Source: Hydrogenophaga taeniospiralis CCUG 15921 (GTDB lineage Bacteria > Pseudomonadota > Gammaproteobacteria > Burkholderiales > Burkholderiaceae_C). Taken from it: DNA of 64,000 nt. The translations under genes and the position numbers were made by a program. The notes below the pieces were generated by a model. The model was not told the DNA's origin and ran no database searches. It saw only the letters and a program-made list of their open reading frames with translations. The stretch is from contig NZ_BCWR01000008.1 of NCBI RefSeq assembly GCF_001592305.1, forward strand, positions 62,001-126,000, in the 5' to 3' direction. Below are positions 1 through 8,402 of this stretch, piece by piece; position 1 is the stretch's first letter; each line of letters opens with the position of its first letter.

Positions 1-331
1 TCACATGCACCACGCGGCGTACCCCGGTGGCCGCGCAGGCGCGCGCCAGCGTGGCCGGCAGCGCCACGTGGGTGCGCTCGAACGCCGCTTCGCTGCCGTG
101 CAGGATGGCCACGAGGTTGATCACTGCGTCGTGCCCGGGCAGCAGCCGGGCGAGCTGTGCCTCGTCGTGTACGTCGGCTTCGATCACGGTCAGGCGCGGC
201 AGGTGCTGCACGGCGCTGGCATTCGCGGCGCGCCGCGTGGGCACCGTGACGCAGCCGTCAGCACGCTGCAACTTCTCGCAGACGTGGCGTCCCACGAATC
301 CGGTACCCCCCAGGACAAGGATGTTTTTCAT
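1..331 (-). CDS. NAD(P)-binding atypical SDR (NDUFA9-like), C-terminus outside window
   Basis: The gene enters from the left edge, so only about 110 N-terminal residues are visible. The start is the ATG at 331-329. The protein opens with MKNILVLGGTGFVGRHV, a Rossmann GxxGxxG dinucleotide-binding loop, and continues with the NLVAIL stretch seen in the complex I NDUFA9-like/NmrA group of extended SDRs. Those proteins bind NAD(P) and often have no proven reaction in bacteria. It is followed 33 bases downstream by the transglycosylase gene on the other side of its promoter region. The exact substrate cannot be told from this fragment. Confidence 0.85.
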   Translation of the reverse strand, partial: MKNILVLGGTGFVGRHVCEKLQRADGCVTVPTRRAANASAVQHLPRLTVIEADVHDEAQLARLLPGHDAVINLVAILHGSEAAFERTHVALPATLARACAATGVRRVVHV

Positions 332-364
332 GGAGCGATCACGGGGTGGGAACGGTTGAGGGGG

Positions 365-2338
365 TCAAGGCAGCTCGCGGTTGACCGCGGTGGGGTCGGC
401 GCGCGGCCCCACCATGCCCAGCCGCGCGCGCAGCGACTGCGGCCGGCCGCTCAGGATGGCGGCGTAGTTGGTGGTGTTGGCCAGCACGCGCTTGACGTAG
501 TCGCGGGTCTCGTCGAACGGGATGTTCTCGGCCCAGATGTCACCGGGCAGCACCGGCCCGTTGCGCCAGGCCCGGGGCCGCCCGGGGCCGGCGTTGTAGG
601 CGGCGGCGGCCATGGGCAGCGAGCCCTCGAAGTCGTCCAGCGCGAATTTCAGGTAGGCCGTGCCGATGGCGATGTTGGTGTCGCGCTCGCCGATCTGGTG
701 CGGCCGGAAGTCGGTCAAGCCGATCTTGCGCGCGGTCCAGCGCGCCGTGGCCGGCATCACCTGCATCAGGCCCGACGCGCCCACGCCGGAGCGCGCGTCC
801 ATCACGAAACGGCTTTCCTGGCGGATCAGGCCGTACACGTAGGCCGGGTCCAGGCCGATCTCGCTGGCGCGCCTCACCACGGTGCTGCGGTACGGCATGG
901 GAAAGCGCTGCGCATGGTCCTGGGCCATCGGCGTGCGCTCGCTGGTGTTGATGCAGCGGTCCCACAGATCGTTCTGGCAGGCCAGTTGGGCGGCGGCGAG
1001 CAGTTCGCGCTCGTTCATGCCGCCCGGCGTGTGCAGGCCGACGGTGTAGTTCCACTCACGCACGCCCTCGCTGCGCAGCCCCAGGCGGATGGCGGCGAGC
1101 GCGCGTTGCAGGCCGGGGTTGCGCTCGGCGGCCCGCAGCTCCTGCGGCTGAAGGGGTTCGGGCGCGGGCGGCACCGTCACCAGGCGGCCCAGTTCCTCCA
1201 GCGCCAGCTGCTCGTAAAAGCCGCGCGACGAGGCGATGGAGGCGTACAGCTCGCGCGAGCGGGCCGTGGCCGCCAGCGCGTCGGGCTCCTTGAGCGCCTG
1301 CATGGCGCGGGCGCGCCAGTACACCCACACCGGCTCGCGCTGCTGGGTTTCGTCCATCGCGGCGATGGCATCGCGCACCAAGCCCCAGGCCCCGGCGCGC
1401 AAGGCGGCGCGCGCCATCCAGGCCAGGTGGTCGCTGGGCATGAGGTTCGTCTGTCCGCGGGTGAAGTGCTCCAGCGCGTTGTCGTGCAGCTTCTGCGCCG
1501 CGCGTTTGCCGATCACGCCCCAGAGCCAGCTGCGCTCTTCCTGTGTGAGCTGGGCCTTCCAGCGTGTGCGCTCCATCTCCAGCGCCGCGAGCGCCGGCTC
1601 CTTGTCGGCCAGGCGGATGATGGCCAGCGTCACCATCTCCTTGGTGCGCGGGCGGATCGCGGTGATCTTTTCGTCCAGGTACTTGGCGGGGTCGCTGGCG
1701 ATGGCGCTGACGGTGGCCACCCAGTCCGGGTCCAGCATGGCCACGGCCTGTTCGGCCGCGCGCGGGCGGTTGGCCTCCATCGCCAGCCGGGCGCGCCGCC
1801 AGGCCACCTCGGGAGCGAGATGGCCGCTGTTGAGCAGGGCCTGCGCGGCGGTGGCGCAGCCGACGTCGGCATCGCGTTGGCTCAGCCAGAGGCGCTGCAC
1901 CTGGGTGGCCACCACATCGGCGGGCGTGCGCCGGTCCACCGCGTCGAGCATCAGGGCGTAACAACGCAGCTCGCGGTCGTCGTTCATGCGGTAGTGGGGC
2001 AGTTCGCTGGCCAGGGTGGCCCAGTCGTGCCGCTGGCCCAGTTGCAGCAGCCAGTCGTTGCGCAGGCGGTCTTCCCAATAGGTGCCGGGGTGGCGTGCCA
2101 GCGTGGCGCGCACCTCTTGCGCGCTGGCGGTCTCCAGCCGGGCCTTCATTTCCCAGTAGCTGGCCAGGGGCTCGAGCAGGTGGCCGCGCACGCCGGGCAG
2201 CAGGGCGCTGAGCTGTGCGCTGTCGTTGCGTCGGAACGCTTCACGCATCTTCAGCAGCGTCGCGTCGGCACTGGCTTGCGCCCAGGCAGCGCCCGGGAGC
2301 ACGAGGGCGGCCATAATGGCCACGAGCCCCCGTTTCAT
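365..2338 (-). CDS. Soluble lytic murein transglycosylase (Slt70-type), exported
   Basis: This 657-residue protein should cleave the MurNAc-GlcNAc bond of peptidoglycan in the periplasm, leaving 1,6-anhydro ends. It starts with a signal peptide (MKRGLVAIMAAL... ending GAAWAQA). A long alpha-helical superhelix region fills most of the protein. The C-terminal SLT domain carries the catalytic glutamate in IRQESRF (Glu508), followed by GLMQVMPATA and AAYNAGPGR, the usual family motifs. The ATG at 2338 was chosen because it follows AGGAAAG at good spacing and begins the signal peptide; upstream in-frame ATGs reach toward the divergent gene. Length matches the E. coli Slt family. Confidence 0.93.
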   Translation of the reverse strand: MKRGLVAIMAALVLPGAAWAQASADATLLKMREAFRRNDSAQLSALLPGVRGHLLEPLASYWEMKARLETASAQEVRATLARHPGTYWEDRLRNDWLLQLGQRHDWATLASELPHYRMNDDRELRCYALMLDAVDRRTPADVVATQVQRLWLSQRDADVGCATAAQALLNSGHLAPEVAWRRARLAMEANRPRAAEQAVAMLDPDWVATVSAIASDPAKYLDEKITAIRPRTKEMVTLAIIRLADKEPALAALEMERTRWKAQLTQEERSWLWGVIGKRAAQKLHDNALEHFTRGQTNLMPSDHLAWMARAALRAGAWGLVRDAIAAMDETQQREPVWVYWRARAMQALKEPDALAATARSRELYASIASSRGFYEQLALEELGRLVTVPPAPEPLQPQELRAAERNPGLQRALAAIRLGLRSEGVREWNYTVGLHTPGGMNERELLAAAQLACQNDLWDRCINTSERTPMAQDHAQRFPMPYRSTVVRRASEIGLDPAYVYGLIRQESRFVMDARSGVGASGLMQVMPATARWTARKIGLTDFRPHQIGERDTNIAIGTAYLKFALDDFEGSLPMAAAAYNAGPGRPRAWRNGPVLPGDIWAENIPFDETRDYVKRVLANTTNYAAILSGRPQSLRARLGMVGPRADPTAVNRELP

Positions 2339-2377
2339 TCTTTCCTGTTGCAGGCTTACCAGTTTCATTGGCTGATT

Positions 2378-3022
2378 ATGGACAACAAAGACGCTCAAAG
2401 TTCCTCGACCAGCGGGGCGGGTGGATCAACGGCGGCGGTGCAGAAAACCGCCTGGCGCAAGGACCTGATCGACAAGCGGCTCTCGCTGGCCGACCGTGCC
2501 CTGCGCAACGACCTGCTGCAGCGTGTCATGCGCGTGTGGCTGATCGACCGGCCCGACGCCATCATCGGCGCCTACTGGCCCATCAAGGGTGAGTTCGATC
2601 CGCTGCCGGCGCTGTTCCGCTGGCAGGAAGCGGGGCTGGAGGAAGACGCGCAAGGGGCGCAACGGCACCGGCGCATCGGCCTGCCGGTGGTCAATAAGGT
2701 GGACAAGACGCTCACCTTCTACACCTGGTACCCGGGCTGCCCGATGGAGGAAGACGCCTATGGCATTCCCAAACCCAAGGACACCGAGATCGTGGTGCCC
2801 ACGCTGATCTTCGTGCCCTGCGTCGGTTATGGCCCGGGCGGCTTCAGGCTGGGTTACGGCGGCGGTTTCTACGACCGCACACTCGCTTCGCTTCAACCCA
2901 AACCCTTCACCGTGGGACTTGGTTACGACTTTGCCTACGTGCCCGATCTGAAGCCCGAGATCCACGACGTGCCGCTGGACGCCATCCTGTCGGACACGGG
3001 GGTGATGTGGCCGGAGAGATGA
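2378..3022 (+). CDS. 5-formyltetrahydrofolate cyclo-ligase
   Basis: The 214-residue product should convert 5-formyl-THF to 5,10-methenyl-THF using ATP, recycling folate in the cytoplasm. The C-terminal signature GYGGGFYDRTL is characteristic of the family and includes the nucleotide/folate-binding glycine-rich loop. The N-terminal WRKDLIDKRLSL is the usual basic start of these enzymes. The reading frame is open far upstream (to about position 5), but that part overlaps the transglycosylase antisense and is not coding; the ATG at 2378 gives normal family length. It diverges from the transglycosylase gene with only 39 bases between starts. Confidence 0.92.
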   Translation: MDNKDAQSSSTSGAGGSTAAVQKTAWRKDLIDKRLSLADRALRNDLLQRVMRVWLIDRPDAIIGAYWPIKGEFDPLPALFRWQEAGLEEDAQGAQRHRRIGLPVVNKVDKTLTFYTWYPGCPMEEDAYGIPKPKDTEIVVPTLIFVPCVGYGPGGFRLGYGGGFYDRTLASLQPKPFTVGLGYDFAYVPDLKPEIHDVPLDAILSDTGVMWPER

Positions 3023-3023
3023 A

Positions 3024-3098
3024 ACACCCCCGCCGCGCTGCGCGCGACCCCCTCTAGGGGGCAACGCGATGCGGCCCGGCGAAGCCGGTTCCGCCGCG
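3024..3098 (-). repeat. GC-rich intergenic palindromic repeat, copy 1
   Basis: Immediately after the cyclo-ligase stop come a C-run, a GCGCGCAGCGCG-type hairpin, the arm pair CCCCCTCTAGGGGG, and GCCCGGCGAAGCCGG. The same block order recurs, in the opposite orientation, at five other places up to 12.6 kb. No T-tract follows, so it is not a classical intrinsic terminator, though it could act as one through its strong hairpins. The rest of the gap to 3180 shows nothing else. Confidence 0.6.
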
Positions 3099-3180
3099 TT
3101 CTGGGCAAGGCACCTGCTTCGACTGGCAGGCGGGTATTCACCCTATCCTCTGTCGCCACGGGCTCGTTCCGTCGGCTGTC

Positions 3181-4098
3181 CTACGGGTGCTCGGCGTTGG
3201 CGTGCACCTCGGTGATGCGCTTCTCGCGCCGCACCAGGTACAGGCCGCTGCCCACGATGATGGCGGCGCCCAGCCAGGTGTGGGCGGCGGGCAGGGTCTG
3301 CCAGACCAGCCAGTCCAGCGCCACGCCCCAGGCCAGGGCGGTGTATTCGAACGGGGCGACGGCCGAGGCCTGGCCGTGGCGGAAGGCTTCGGTGATGGCG
3401 AGCTGGCCCACGAAGCCGGTGAGCGCGAGCGCCAGCAGCAGGCCCGCGTCGGCGGGTGCCAGCGGCACCCATTGCGGCGCTGCCAGCAGGCCCGCGCCGA
3501 GCGACATGAAGACCATCATGGACAGGATCATGCTTTCGCTGCTGTCGGTGCGGCTCACCAGCCGCCCGGCCACCGCCGCCACCGCGTAACAAAATGCCGC
3601 GGTCAGCACCGCCAGACCCCCCACGGTGACGAAGCCCGCCTGCAGGTCTTCACCGCTGGGGCGCAGGGCGATCAGCACGCCGGCAAAGCCCACGCCAATC
3701 GCCCACCAGTGGGCGCGCGGCACACGCTCCTTGAGCACCGGCACCGACAGCGCGGTGATCAGCAAGGGGGCGATGAAAAACAGCGTGTAGGTGGCCGAGA
3801 GCGGCAGCTCGCGCACACCGCGCGTGAACAGCGCCAGCATGATGATGCCCAACACGCCGCGCAACAGGTGCAGCTTCCAGCGGATGCGCAACACCGAGGG
3901 CCAGGCGCCGCGCCAACTGATGTAGGCCAGCACCAGCGGCAACGCCGTGAGGCCGCGCAGCGTGGCGATCTGCAGCACCGGGTAGCGCGCGGACAAGGTC
4001 TTGAGCACCGCGTCCATGAGCGCGAACGACCCCACCGCCATCAGCATGAAGGTGATGCTGCGCAGATTGCCTTGGGCGTGGTGGGCGGAGGAGGTCAT
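3181..4098 (-). CDS. DMT-superfamily (EamA) membrane transporter
   Basis: The 305-residue protein has about ten hydrophobic helices and two EamA repeats, as in RhaT/YdcZ-type drug/metabolite exporters. Visible landmarks are the first helix around SFALMDAVLKTLSARYP and a charged C-terminal tail (VRREKRITEVHANAEHP) on the cytoplasmic side. The frame is open upstream of 4098 into a repeat-rich spacer, but that extension is low-complexity; the ATG at 4098 begins the first conserved helix. The substrate is not predictable. It sits alone, downstream of a LysR gene on the same strand but separated by about 270 bases. Confidence 0.85.
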   Translation of the reverse strand: MTSSAHHAQGNLRSITFMLMAVGSFALMDAVLKTLSARYPVLQIATLRGLTALPLVLAYISWRGAWPSVLRIRWKLHLLRGVLGIIMLALFTRGVRELPLSATYTLFFIAPLLITALSVPVLKERVPRAHWWAIGVGFAGVLIALRPSGEDLQAGFVTVGGLAVLTAAFCYAVAAVAGRLVSRTDSSESMILSMMVFMSLGAGLLAAPQWVPLAPADAGLLLALALTGFVGQLAITEAFRHGQASAVAPFEYTALAWGVALDWLVWQTLPAAHTWLGAAIIVGSGLYLVRREKRITEVHANAEHP

Positions 4099-4289
4099 GG
4101 GCGCGGAAGAAAAGCTGCGCAGTGTGCCTGAAAGACGGCGCCGACCAAGGCACCACACGCGGCACTGCGGAGAGAGCCGCTGCTCGGCACAAGCCGGGGC
4201 TCCGGCTAAGCCGGGCCAATGGCGTGGTGCCCCCGGGCGAAGCCGCACGGATGGCAAGAACATCGGAAAAGAAGACGGGTAGTCACCGA

Positions 4290-4366
4290 GCACACGCCGA
4301 AGATCCGGCTCCGCCGGTCCAAGGGCGTGGTCCCCCTTGGGGGAAGCCGCGTAGCGGCGCAGGGGG
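4290..4366 (+). repeat. GC-rich intergenic palindromic repeat, copy 2
   Basis: The blocks GATCCGGCTCCGCCGGTCC, CCCCCTTGGGGG, AAGCCGCGTAGCGGCGC and AGGGGG follow in the standard order and end exactly at the stop codon of the LysR gene at 4367. A second, weaker copy of the left part (CTCCGGCTAAGCCGGG with GGTGCCCCCGGGCG) lies at about 4199-4245. The remaining spacer 4099-4198 shows no gene. Confidence 0.6.
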
Positions 4367-5410
4367 TTAATCAATGTAATCGACGGTGTCCGGATCCGGC
4401 ACCTCACCGATCGCCTGGCGGGTGCGTTCGGCTTCTTTCAGCAGCCAGTCGCAGAAAGCCTTGACCTCCGGGCGCACCACGCTGCGTGGCGCCTGCACCA
4501 GCCAGTACACCAGGGGCGAGTCCAGCCGCATGCCGGGCAGCGGCTCGACCAGATCGCCACTGGCCAGGCTCTCGGCCACCAGCGGCATGCGGGCCAGCGC
4601 CACGCCCTGTCCGGTGAGCGCGGCCTGCACGATCTGGTTGGCGTAGTTGAAGTACAGCCAGCGCTGCGGCGTGAGCCGCGCTTTGGGTCTGGCCGCGCCC
4701 GGCCCGGCCTTGGCGCGCGCGCCGCCGGTGGCCGGGGCGGGTGTGGCGAAGTGGTCGAGCCAGCGCTGCCAGGTCAGCCACTCCAGGTGGCGCGTGCGGT
4801 GCGCGTCCCCCGCTTCGATGAGGGTGATCTTCGACAGGTCTTCCACCTTGCACAGGCGGTGCGTCTTGAGCAGCCAAGGGCTGGCCACCGGGGTGAGCTG
4901 CTCGCCAAACAGCCGGATCGCGTGGGCCGGCATGGCCTGGGGCACGGCGTAGCGCAGGGCCAGGTCCACGTCAGCGGTGGCCAGATCGATCGCGGCGTCG
5001 GAGGCGTCGATGCGGATGTCGATGTCCGGGTGCTCGCGCTGGAAGGCCTCGAGGCGTGGGATCAGCCACATCGAGGCGAACGAGGCCCAGGTGGTGATGG
5101 CCACGCTCTTGCGCCCGGCGTTCTGGCGGATCTGCCGCACGGCCGCATCAATGCGCTCCAGCGCCACCCCGCTGGCGCGCAGCAGCTGCGAGCCCGCGCT
5201 GGTGAGTTCGACAGCGCGCGTGTGGCGCAGGAAGAGGGCAGTGCCCACCTCGTCTTCCAAGGCCTGGATCTGCCGGCTCACCGCGCTCTGTGTGAGGGAC
5301 AGTTCCTCGGCGGCGGCGCGGAAGTTCAGGTGCCGGGCGACGGCGTCAAAGGCGCGCAGATGCCCGGCGGAGATGGGGCGGGTGCGGGGATGGCTGGCCG
5401 GAAGCGACAT
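4367..5410 (-). CDS. LysR-type transcriptional regulator (GcvA-like)
   Basis: This 347-residue regulator has an N-terminal winged HTH (AFDAVARHLNFRAAAEEL through SAVSRQIQALEDEVGTALF) and a C-terminal periplasmic-binding-like effector domain beginning near ITTWASFASMWLIPRL. That WLIPRL segment is typical of the GcvA/AmpR subgroup. The ATG at 5410 is preferred over an upstream TTG at 5422. A 23-bp near-palindrome with T-N11-A character lies just upstream, between this gene and the divergent DUF2917 gene, so it probably controls both itself and that neighbour. The co-inducer is unknown. Confidence 0.88.
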   Translation of the reverse strand: MSLPASHPRTRPISAGHLRAFDAVARHLNFRAAAEELSLTQSAVSRQIQALEDEVGTALFLRHTRAVELTSAGSQLLRASGVALERIDAAVRQIRQNAGRKSVAITTWASFASMWLIPRLEAFQREHPDIDIRIDASDAAIDLATADVDLALRYAVPQAMPAHAIRLFGEQLTPVASPWLLKTHRLCKVEDLSKITLIEAGDAHRTRHLEWLTWQRWLDHFATPAPATGGARAKAGPGAARPKARLTPQRWLYFNYANQIVQAALTGQGVALARMPLVAESLASGDLVEPLPGMRLDSPLVYWLVQAPRSVVRPEVKAFCDWLLKEAERTRQAIGEVPDPDTVDYID

Positions 5411-5425
5411 GGGCAGGTCCAATCA

Positions 5426-5448
5426 ATTGATGCGGAATCCGTATCAAT
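5426..5448. promoter_or_regulatory. Putative LysR operator (near-perfect dyad)
   Basis: The dyad has arms ATTGATGCGGA and TCCGTATCAAT around a central base, with two arm positions mismatched. It contains the T-N11-A geometry expected for LysR proteins. It lies 16 bases upstream of the LysR start and about 90 bases upstream of the divergent DUF2917 gene. Confidence 0.6.
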
Positions 5449-5540
5449 AGCTTACCGCCATTTCATTGGACCCATGGACAAGGGAGCGGGAAGATGGCAT
5501 CCGTGTTTCTGTCACTGGACGACTGTCACTGGAGAACCCT

Positions 5541-6020
5541 ATGTCACACCCCGCAGCTTCTTTGTCCGCCCGCCGCGCACCCATCGGCGCCTGGCGACTG
5601 CACCCCGGCCACGCCATGAGCCTGAGCCCGAAGAAGACCGCCGTGCTGCGCATCTTCTGCGGCCAGGTGTGGGTGACCCTGGGCGGCCCTTACCAGGGTG
5701 CCCCCAACGAACTGGGCGACCGTTTCCTGGGCCCGGGTGACGTGCTGGCCGTGCCACCCGGCGCGCAGCTGGTCATGGAGCCCGTTGCCCGACCTGACGA
5801 CGCCGGGCCGGTTCATTTCGACTGGTCCGACGCCGCGGCGTCGGCGGCCCCCAGCCGCTTCGCCCGCGAAGTGGCGTCGCCCGCGCGCGAGCTCGGCGCG
5901 GCGCTGGGCCAGGCGGGCGTGGCCACGGCGCGGGTGTTGCGCGGCCTGCTCGGCTACAGCGAGTTCCTGGCGGCCGGCCGGGGGCGGGTGCTGGGCCCGT
6001 ACGAGGCCGGGCACTGGTGA
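5541..6020 (+). CDS. DUF2917 domain protein
   Basis: The 159-residue protein carries a DUF2917 cupin-like region: GAWRLHPGHAMSLSPKKTA, then LRIFCGQVWVTLGG and GDRFLGPGDVLAVPPG. Members are small beta-rich proteins common in Burkholderiales, often divergently transcribed from a LysR gene as here; their function is unknown. The C-terminal third is alanine-rich and variable. The ATG at 5541 follows GGAGAACCCT. Control by the LysR regulator next door is inferred from the shared operator region. Confidence 0.8.
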   Translation: MSHPAASLSARRAPIGAWRLHPGHAMSLSPKKTAVLRIFCGQVWVTLGGPYQGAPNELGDRFLGPGDVLAVPPGAQLVMEPVARPDDAGPVHFDWSDAAASAAPSRFAREVASPARELGAALGQAGVATARVLRGLLGYSEFLAAGRGRVLGPYEAGHW

Positions 6021-6054
6021 GCCGGGCGCGGCCAGCGCCTGCCCGGGCAGGCCG

Positions 6055-6429
6055 CTAGCGTGCCGAGGACTTTTTGCGCTGCGGTGCCGGCTTTCGCGCC
6101 GCCACCGCAGCGGCCAGCGCCAGCCGGGCCCAAGGCGACATCAGCGCGGGCGATTCCAGCGCGTCCTCGGGCGGCGTGTGGTAGTGCAGGCGCATGGTCT
6201 TGCCCTTGGCCTCGTACTGAAAAGGCCGCCCACCCGCGGCCAGCCACTGGGGCTCCGTCTCGGCATTGGTCTTGAGAAACAAGGTGTCCCAGGCAATGAT
6301 CGCGACGTTCATGCCGTCCACCGACAAGCCATAACCCCCGAACATGCGCGTGGCCTTGCACGGGCCGAGACAGGACAGCAGCTCGCAGGCGTGCAGCACG
6401 AAAGGATCGGTGATGGGTTTGGTGGCCAT
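6055..6429 (-). CDS. TfoX N-terminal domain protein
   Basis: The 124-residue protein consists of a single TfoX N-terminal domain. The clearest motif is RMFGGYGLSVDGMNVAIIAWD, followed by FLKTNAET. In Gammaproteobacteria, TfoX/Sxy activates competence genes together with CRP. Short stand-alone versions in Betaproteobacteria have no proven role. The basic tail (RKPAPQRKKSSAR) could contact nucleic acid. The ATG at 6429 is used although no good ribosome-binding site precedes it. Confidence 0.82.
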   Translation of the reverse strand: MATKPITDPFVLHACELLSCLGPCKATRMFGGYGLSVDGMNVAIIAWDTLFLKTNAETEPQWLAAGGRPFQYEAKGKTMRLHYHTPPEDALESPALMSPWARLALAAAVAARKPAPQRKKSSAR

Positions 6430-6492
6430 GCGCGCATGGTAGACAAGCACGCGCAAAGTGCCAATCCGGCTGTGGCGAGGGGGAGCAAGGCC

Positions 6493-6583
6493 AGAATGCC
6501 GCGGAACTGGCTTCGCCAGGCCGCAGGCATTGCCCCTTGAGGGGCTGAGCGGCTACGCGCAGCGAGCAAGCGATGGGGGTGGG
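6493..6583 (+). repeat. GC-rich intergenic palindromic repeat, copy 3
   Basis: GCGGAACTGGCTTCGCCAGG, then GCCCCTTGAGGGGC, GCTACGCGCAGCGAG and GGGGGTGG repeat the standard order. This is the only copy that lies between two gene starts (TfoX on minus, TetR on plus) rather than at a stop codon. Confidence 0.55.
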
Positions 6584-6593
6584 CCACATCCTG

Positions 6594-6618
6594 CATGGGT
6601 GGACAATGTCCACCCATG
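6594..6618. promoter_or_regulatory. Putative TetR operator overlapping the tetR start codon
   Basis: The 12-base arms CATGGGTGGACA and TGTCCACCCATG flank one central base, giving a perfect 25-bp dyad that includes the ATG at 6616. Such a site at the start codon fits autorepression. The GACAAT hexamer inside it lies eight bases before the ATG and could be a -10 box for a leaderless transcript. Confidence 0.6.
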
Positions 6619-7215
6619 GCCCGCCCCAAATCCGCCACCCACGACCTCAAGCGCGACGAAATCCTCGACGTCGCGGCGCAGTGTTTTGCCCGCCAGAGCT
6701 TCCCGGCCGCGAGCATGAACACCATCGCCACCGCCTGCGGCACCAGCAAGGCGCGGCTCTACCACTACTACGAGAGCAAGGAAGCGATCCTGTTCGATCT
6801 GCTCGACCGCTACACGCAGCGGCTGCTGGCGCTGATCGGCGAGGCCGAGGCGCGGGCCCAGCGCAAGAACCTGAGCGAACGCGATGCGCTCAATGAACTG
6901 GTGCGCGCTTTCCTGGCCGAGTACGAAAGCTCGGCCACGCGCCACGTGGCCCTGGTGTCCGACACCAAGTTCCTGGGCGAGGCTCAGCGCGAGCTCATCC
7001 TGAACCGGCAGCGCGACGTGGTGGCCGCCTTCACCCGGTTCATCCGGCGCGCCTACCCCGAGCGCGTGACGCCCGCCAACCAGACCGCGCTGACCATGAT
7101 GCTGTTCGGCATGATCAACTGGACCTTCACCTGGCTGCGCCCCGGCGGCCCCATGAGCTACGCCGCTTTTGCCGACGAGGTGGTTGCCGTGCTCGAGAAG
7201 GGTTTGGCCGGATGA
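6616..7215 (+). CDS. TetR-family regulator
   Basis: The 199-residue protein has an N-terminal TetR HTH (ILDVAAQCFARQSFPAASM, then IATACGTSKARLYHYYESKEAIL) and an all-helical ligand domain. The fold and the phrase TSKARLYHYY are typical of the family. The ATG at 6616 lies inside a perfect dyad, so it probably represses itself. The MBL-fold gene starts 110 bases downstream on the same strand behind an AT-rich stretch that may hold its own promoter. The ligand is unknown. Confidence 0.9.
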   Translation: MARPKSATHDLKRDEILDVAAQCFARQSFPAASMNTIATACGTSKARLYHYYESKEAILFDLLDRYTQRLLALIGEAEARAQRKNLSERDALNELVRAFLAEYESSATRHVALVSDTKFLGEAQRELILNRQRDVVAAFTRFIRRAYPERVTPANQTALTMMLFGMINWTFTWLRPGGPMSYAAFADEVVAVLEKGLAG

Positions 7216-7325
7216 GTCCCAGTGTCTCATAGGGATATTTGTTTACTTATTCGTAATTGATTTCGTTTAGTTAAAATTCGCCTGTTTGCCGATCTGCGCA
7301 GCCGACACCCCCACAGGAGACCCCC

Positions 7326-8315
7326 ATGAGCAAAGCCTTCGCTTCCCAGGCCGACCTGGAAGACAAGAAGATCACCTTCGAACAGCTCAGCCCGCACTGC
7401 TGGGCCTACACCGCCGAGGGCGACCCGAACTCGGGCGTCATCATCGGTGACGACTTCATCATGGTCAGCGACGCCACGGCCACGCCGGCCATGGCGCGCG
7501 ACCTGATCCAGCAGATCCGCAAGGTGTCCGACAAGCCGATCAAGTACGTGCTGCTCACCCACTACCACGCGGTGCGCGTGCTGGGCGCCAGCGCCTACTT
7601 CGCCGAGGGCGCGACCGAGATCATCGCCAGCCAGGGCACGCTGGAGCTGATCCGCGAGCGTGGCGCGCAGGACATGCAAAGCGAGATGGAACGCTTCCCG
7701 CGCCTGTTCCGTGGCGCCGATTCGGTGCCGGGCCTGACCTGGCCGAGCATGGTGATCGGCGGTGGCGACCCGACCAAGGGCGAGGTGCCCGGCAAGCTGT
7801 CGATCAACCTCGGCGGCGTGGTGGTGCAGATCTGGAGCCCGGGGCACGGCCACACGCGCGGCGACACCATCGCCTGGGTGGAAGAAGAAAAGGTGCTGTT
7901 CAGCGGCGACCTGGTGGAGTACGAAGCGGGTGTCTACACCGGCGATGCCCAGCTCGAAGAATGGCCCGCCACGCTCGAAGCACTGCGTGCGCTCAAGCCC
8001 GAATTCATCGTGCCCGGTCGCGGCGAGGCCATGAAGGGCAACGCCGACGTGAACAAGGCGCTGGACTACACGAAGCGCTGGGTCACCACCCTGTTCCAGG
8101 CCGGCAAGGAAGCCGCCGCCGCCGGTATGGACCTCAAGGCCGCCATGGCCCACACCCGCCAGAGCATGGACCCGGTGTTTGGCCACGTGTTCATCTACGA
8201 ACACTGCCTGCCGTTTGACGTGAGCCGCGCTTACGACGAAGCCAGCGGCATCAAGAACCCACGCATCTGGACCGCCGAGCGCGACATGGAGATGTGGAAG
8301 TCGCTGCAGGGCTGA
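7326..8315 (+). CDS. MBL-fold metallo-hydrolase-like protein with degenerate metal site
   Basis: The 329-residue protein has the metallo-beta-lactamase fold landmarks: LLTHYHAVRVLGASAYF, then GHGHTRGDTIAWV and LFSGDLV. The metal-binding motif is altered. The usual THxHxDH reads THYHAVR (His79, His81, with Val83 and Arg84 in place of Asp and His), and the late PGHG motif reads PGRG. Its reaction is therefore uncertain; it may bind one metal or have a changed chemistry. The start follows CAGGAGA at good spacing. The TetR gene upstream may regulate it, and a strong terminator lies downstream. Confidence 0.8.
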   Translation: MSKAFASQADLEDKKITFEQLSPHCWAYTAEGDPNSGVIIGDDFIMVSDATATPAMARDLIQQIRKVSDKPIKYVLLTHYHAVRVLGASAYFAEGATEIIASQGTLELIRERGAQDMQSEMERFPRLFRGADSVPGLTWPSMVIGGGDPTKGEVPGKLSINLGGVVVQIWSPGHGHTRGDTIAWVEEEKVLFSGDLVEYEAGVYTGDAQLEEWPATLEALRALKPEFIVPGRGEAMKGNADVNKALDYTKRWVTTLFQAGKEAAAAGMDLKAAMAHTRQSMDPVFGHVFIYEHCLPFDVSRAYDEASGIKNPRIWTAERDMEMWKSLQG

Positions 8316-8333
8316 GGTTGTTCGCTCAGGCAA

Positions 8334-8369
8334 AAAGCAAAAGACCCGCCTCGGCGGGTCTTTTGCTTT
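8334..8369. terminator. Bidirectional rho-independent terminator
   Basis: A 17-bp perfect stem (inner part GACCCGCC/GGCGGGTC, outer part AAAGCAAAA/TTTTGCTTT) with a two-base loop has A-rich and T-rich flanks on both sides. It sits between the convergent ends of the MBL-fold gene and the PKD lipoprotein gene and should stop both transcripts. Confidence 0.93.
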
Positions 8370-8402
8370 GGGGTAGCGCCAGGCGGGAACCCACGCAACG
8401 GG

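Noticed and set aside
5..2377. Long plus-strand open frame fused to the 5-formyl-THF cyclo-ligase.
   Set aside because: It is antisense to the transglycosylase gene, low in complexity, and only the part from 2378 matches the enzyme family.
5411..5422. TTG start for the LysR regulator.
   Set aside because: The ATG at 5410 gives the usual N-terminus and avoids crowding the operator.
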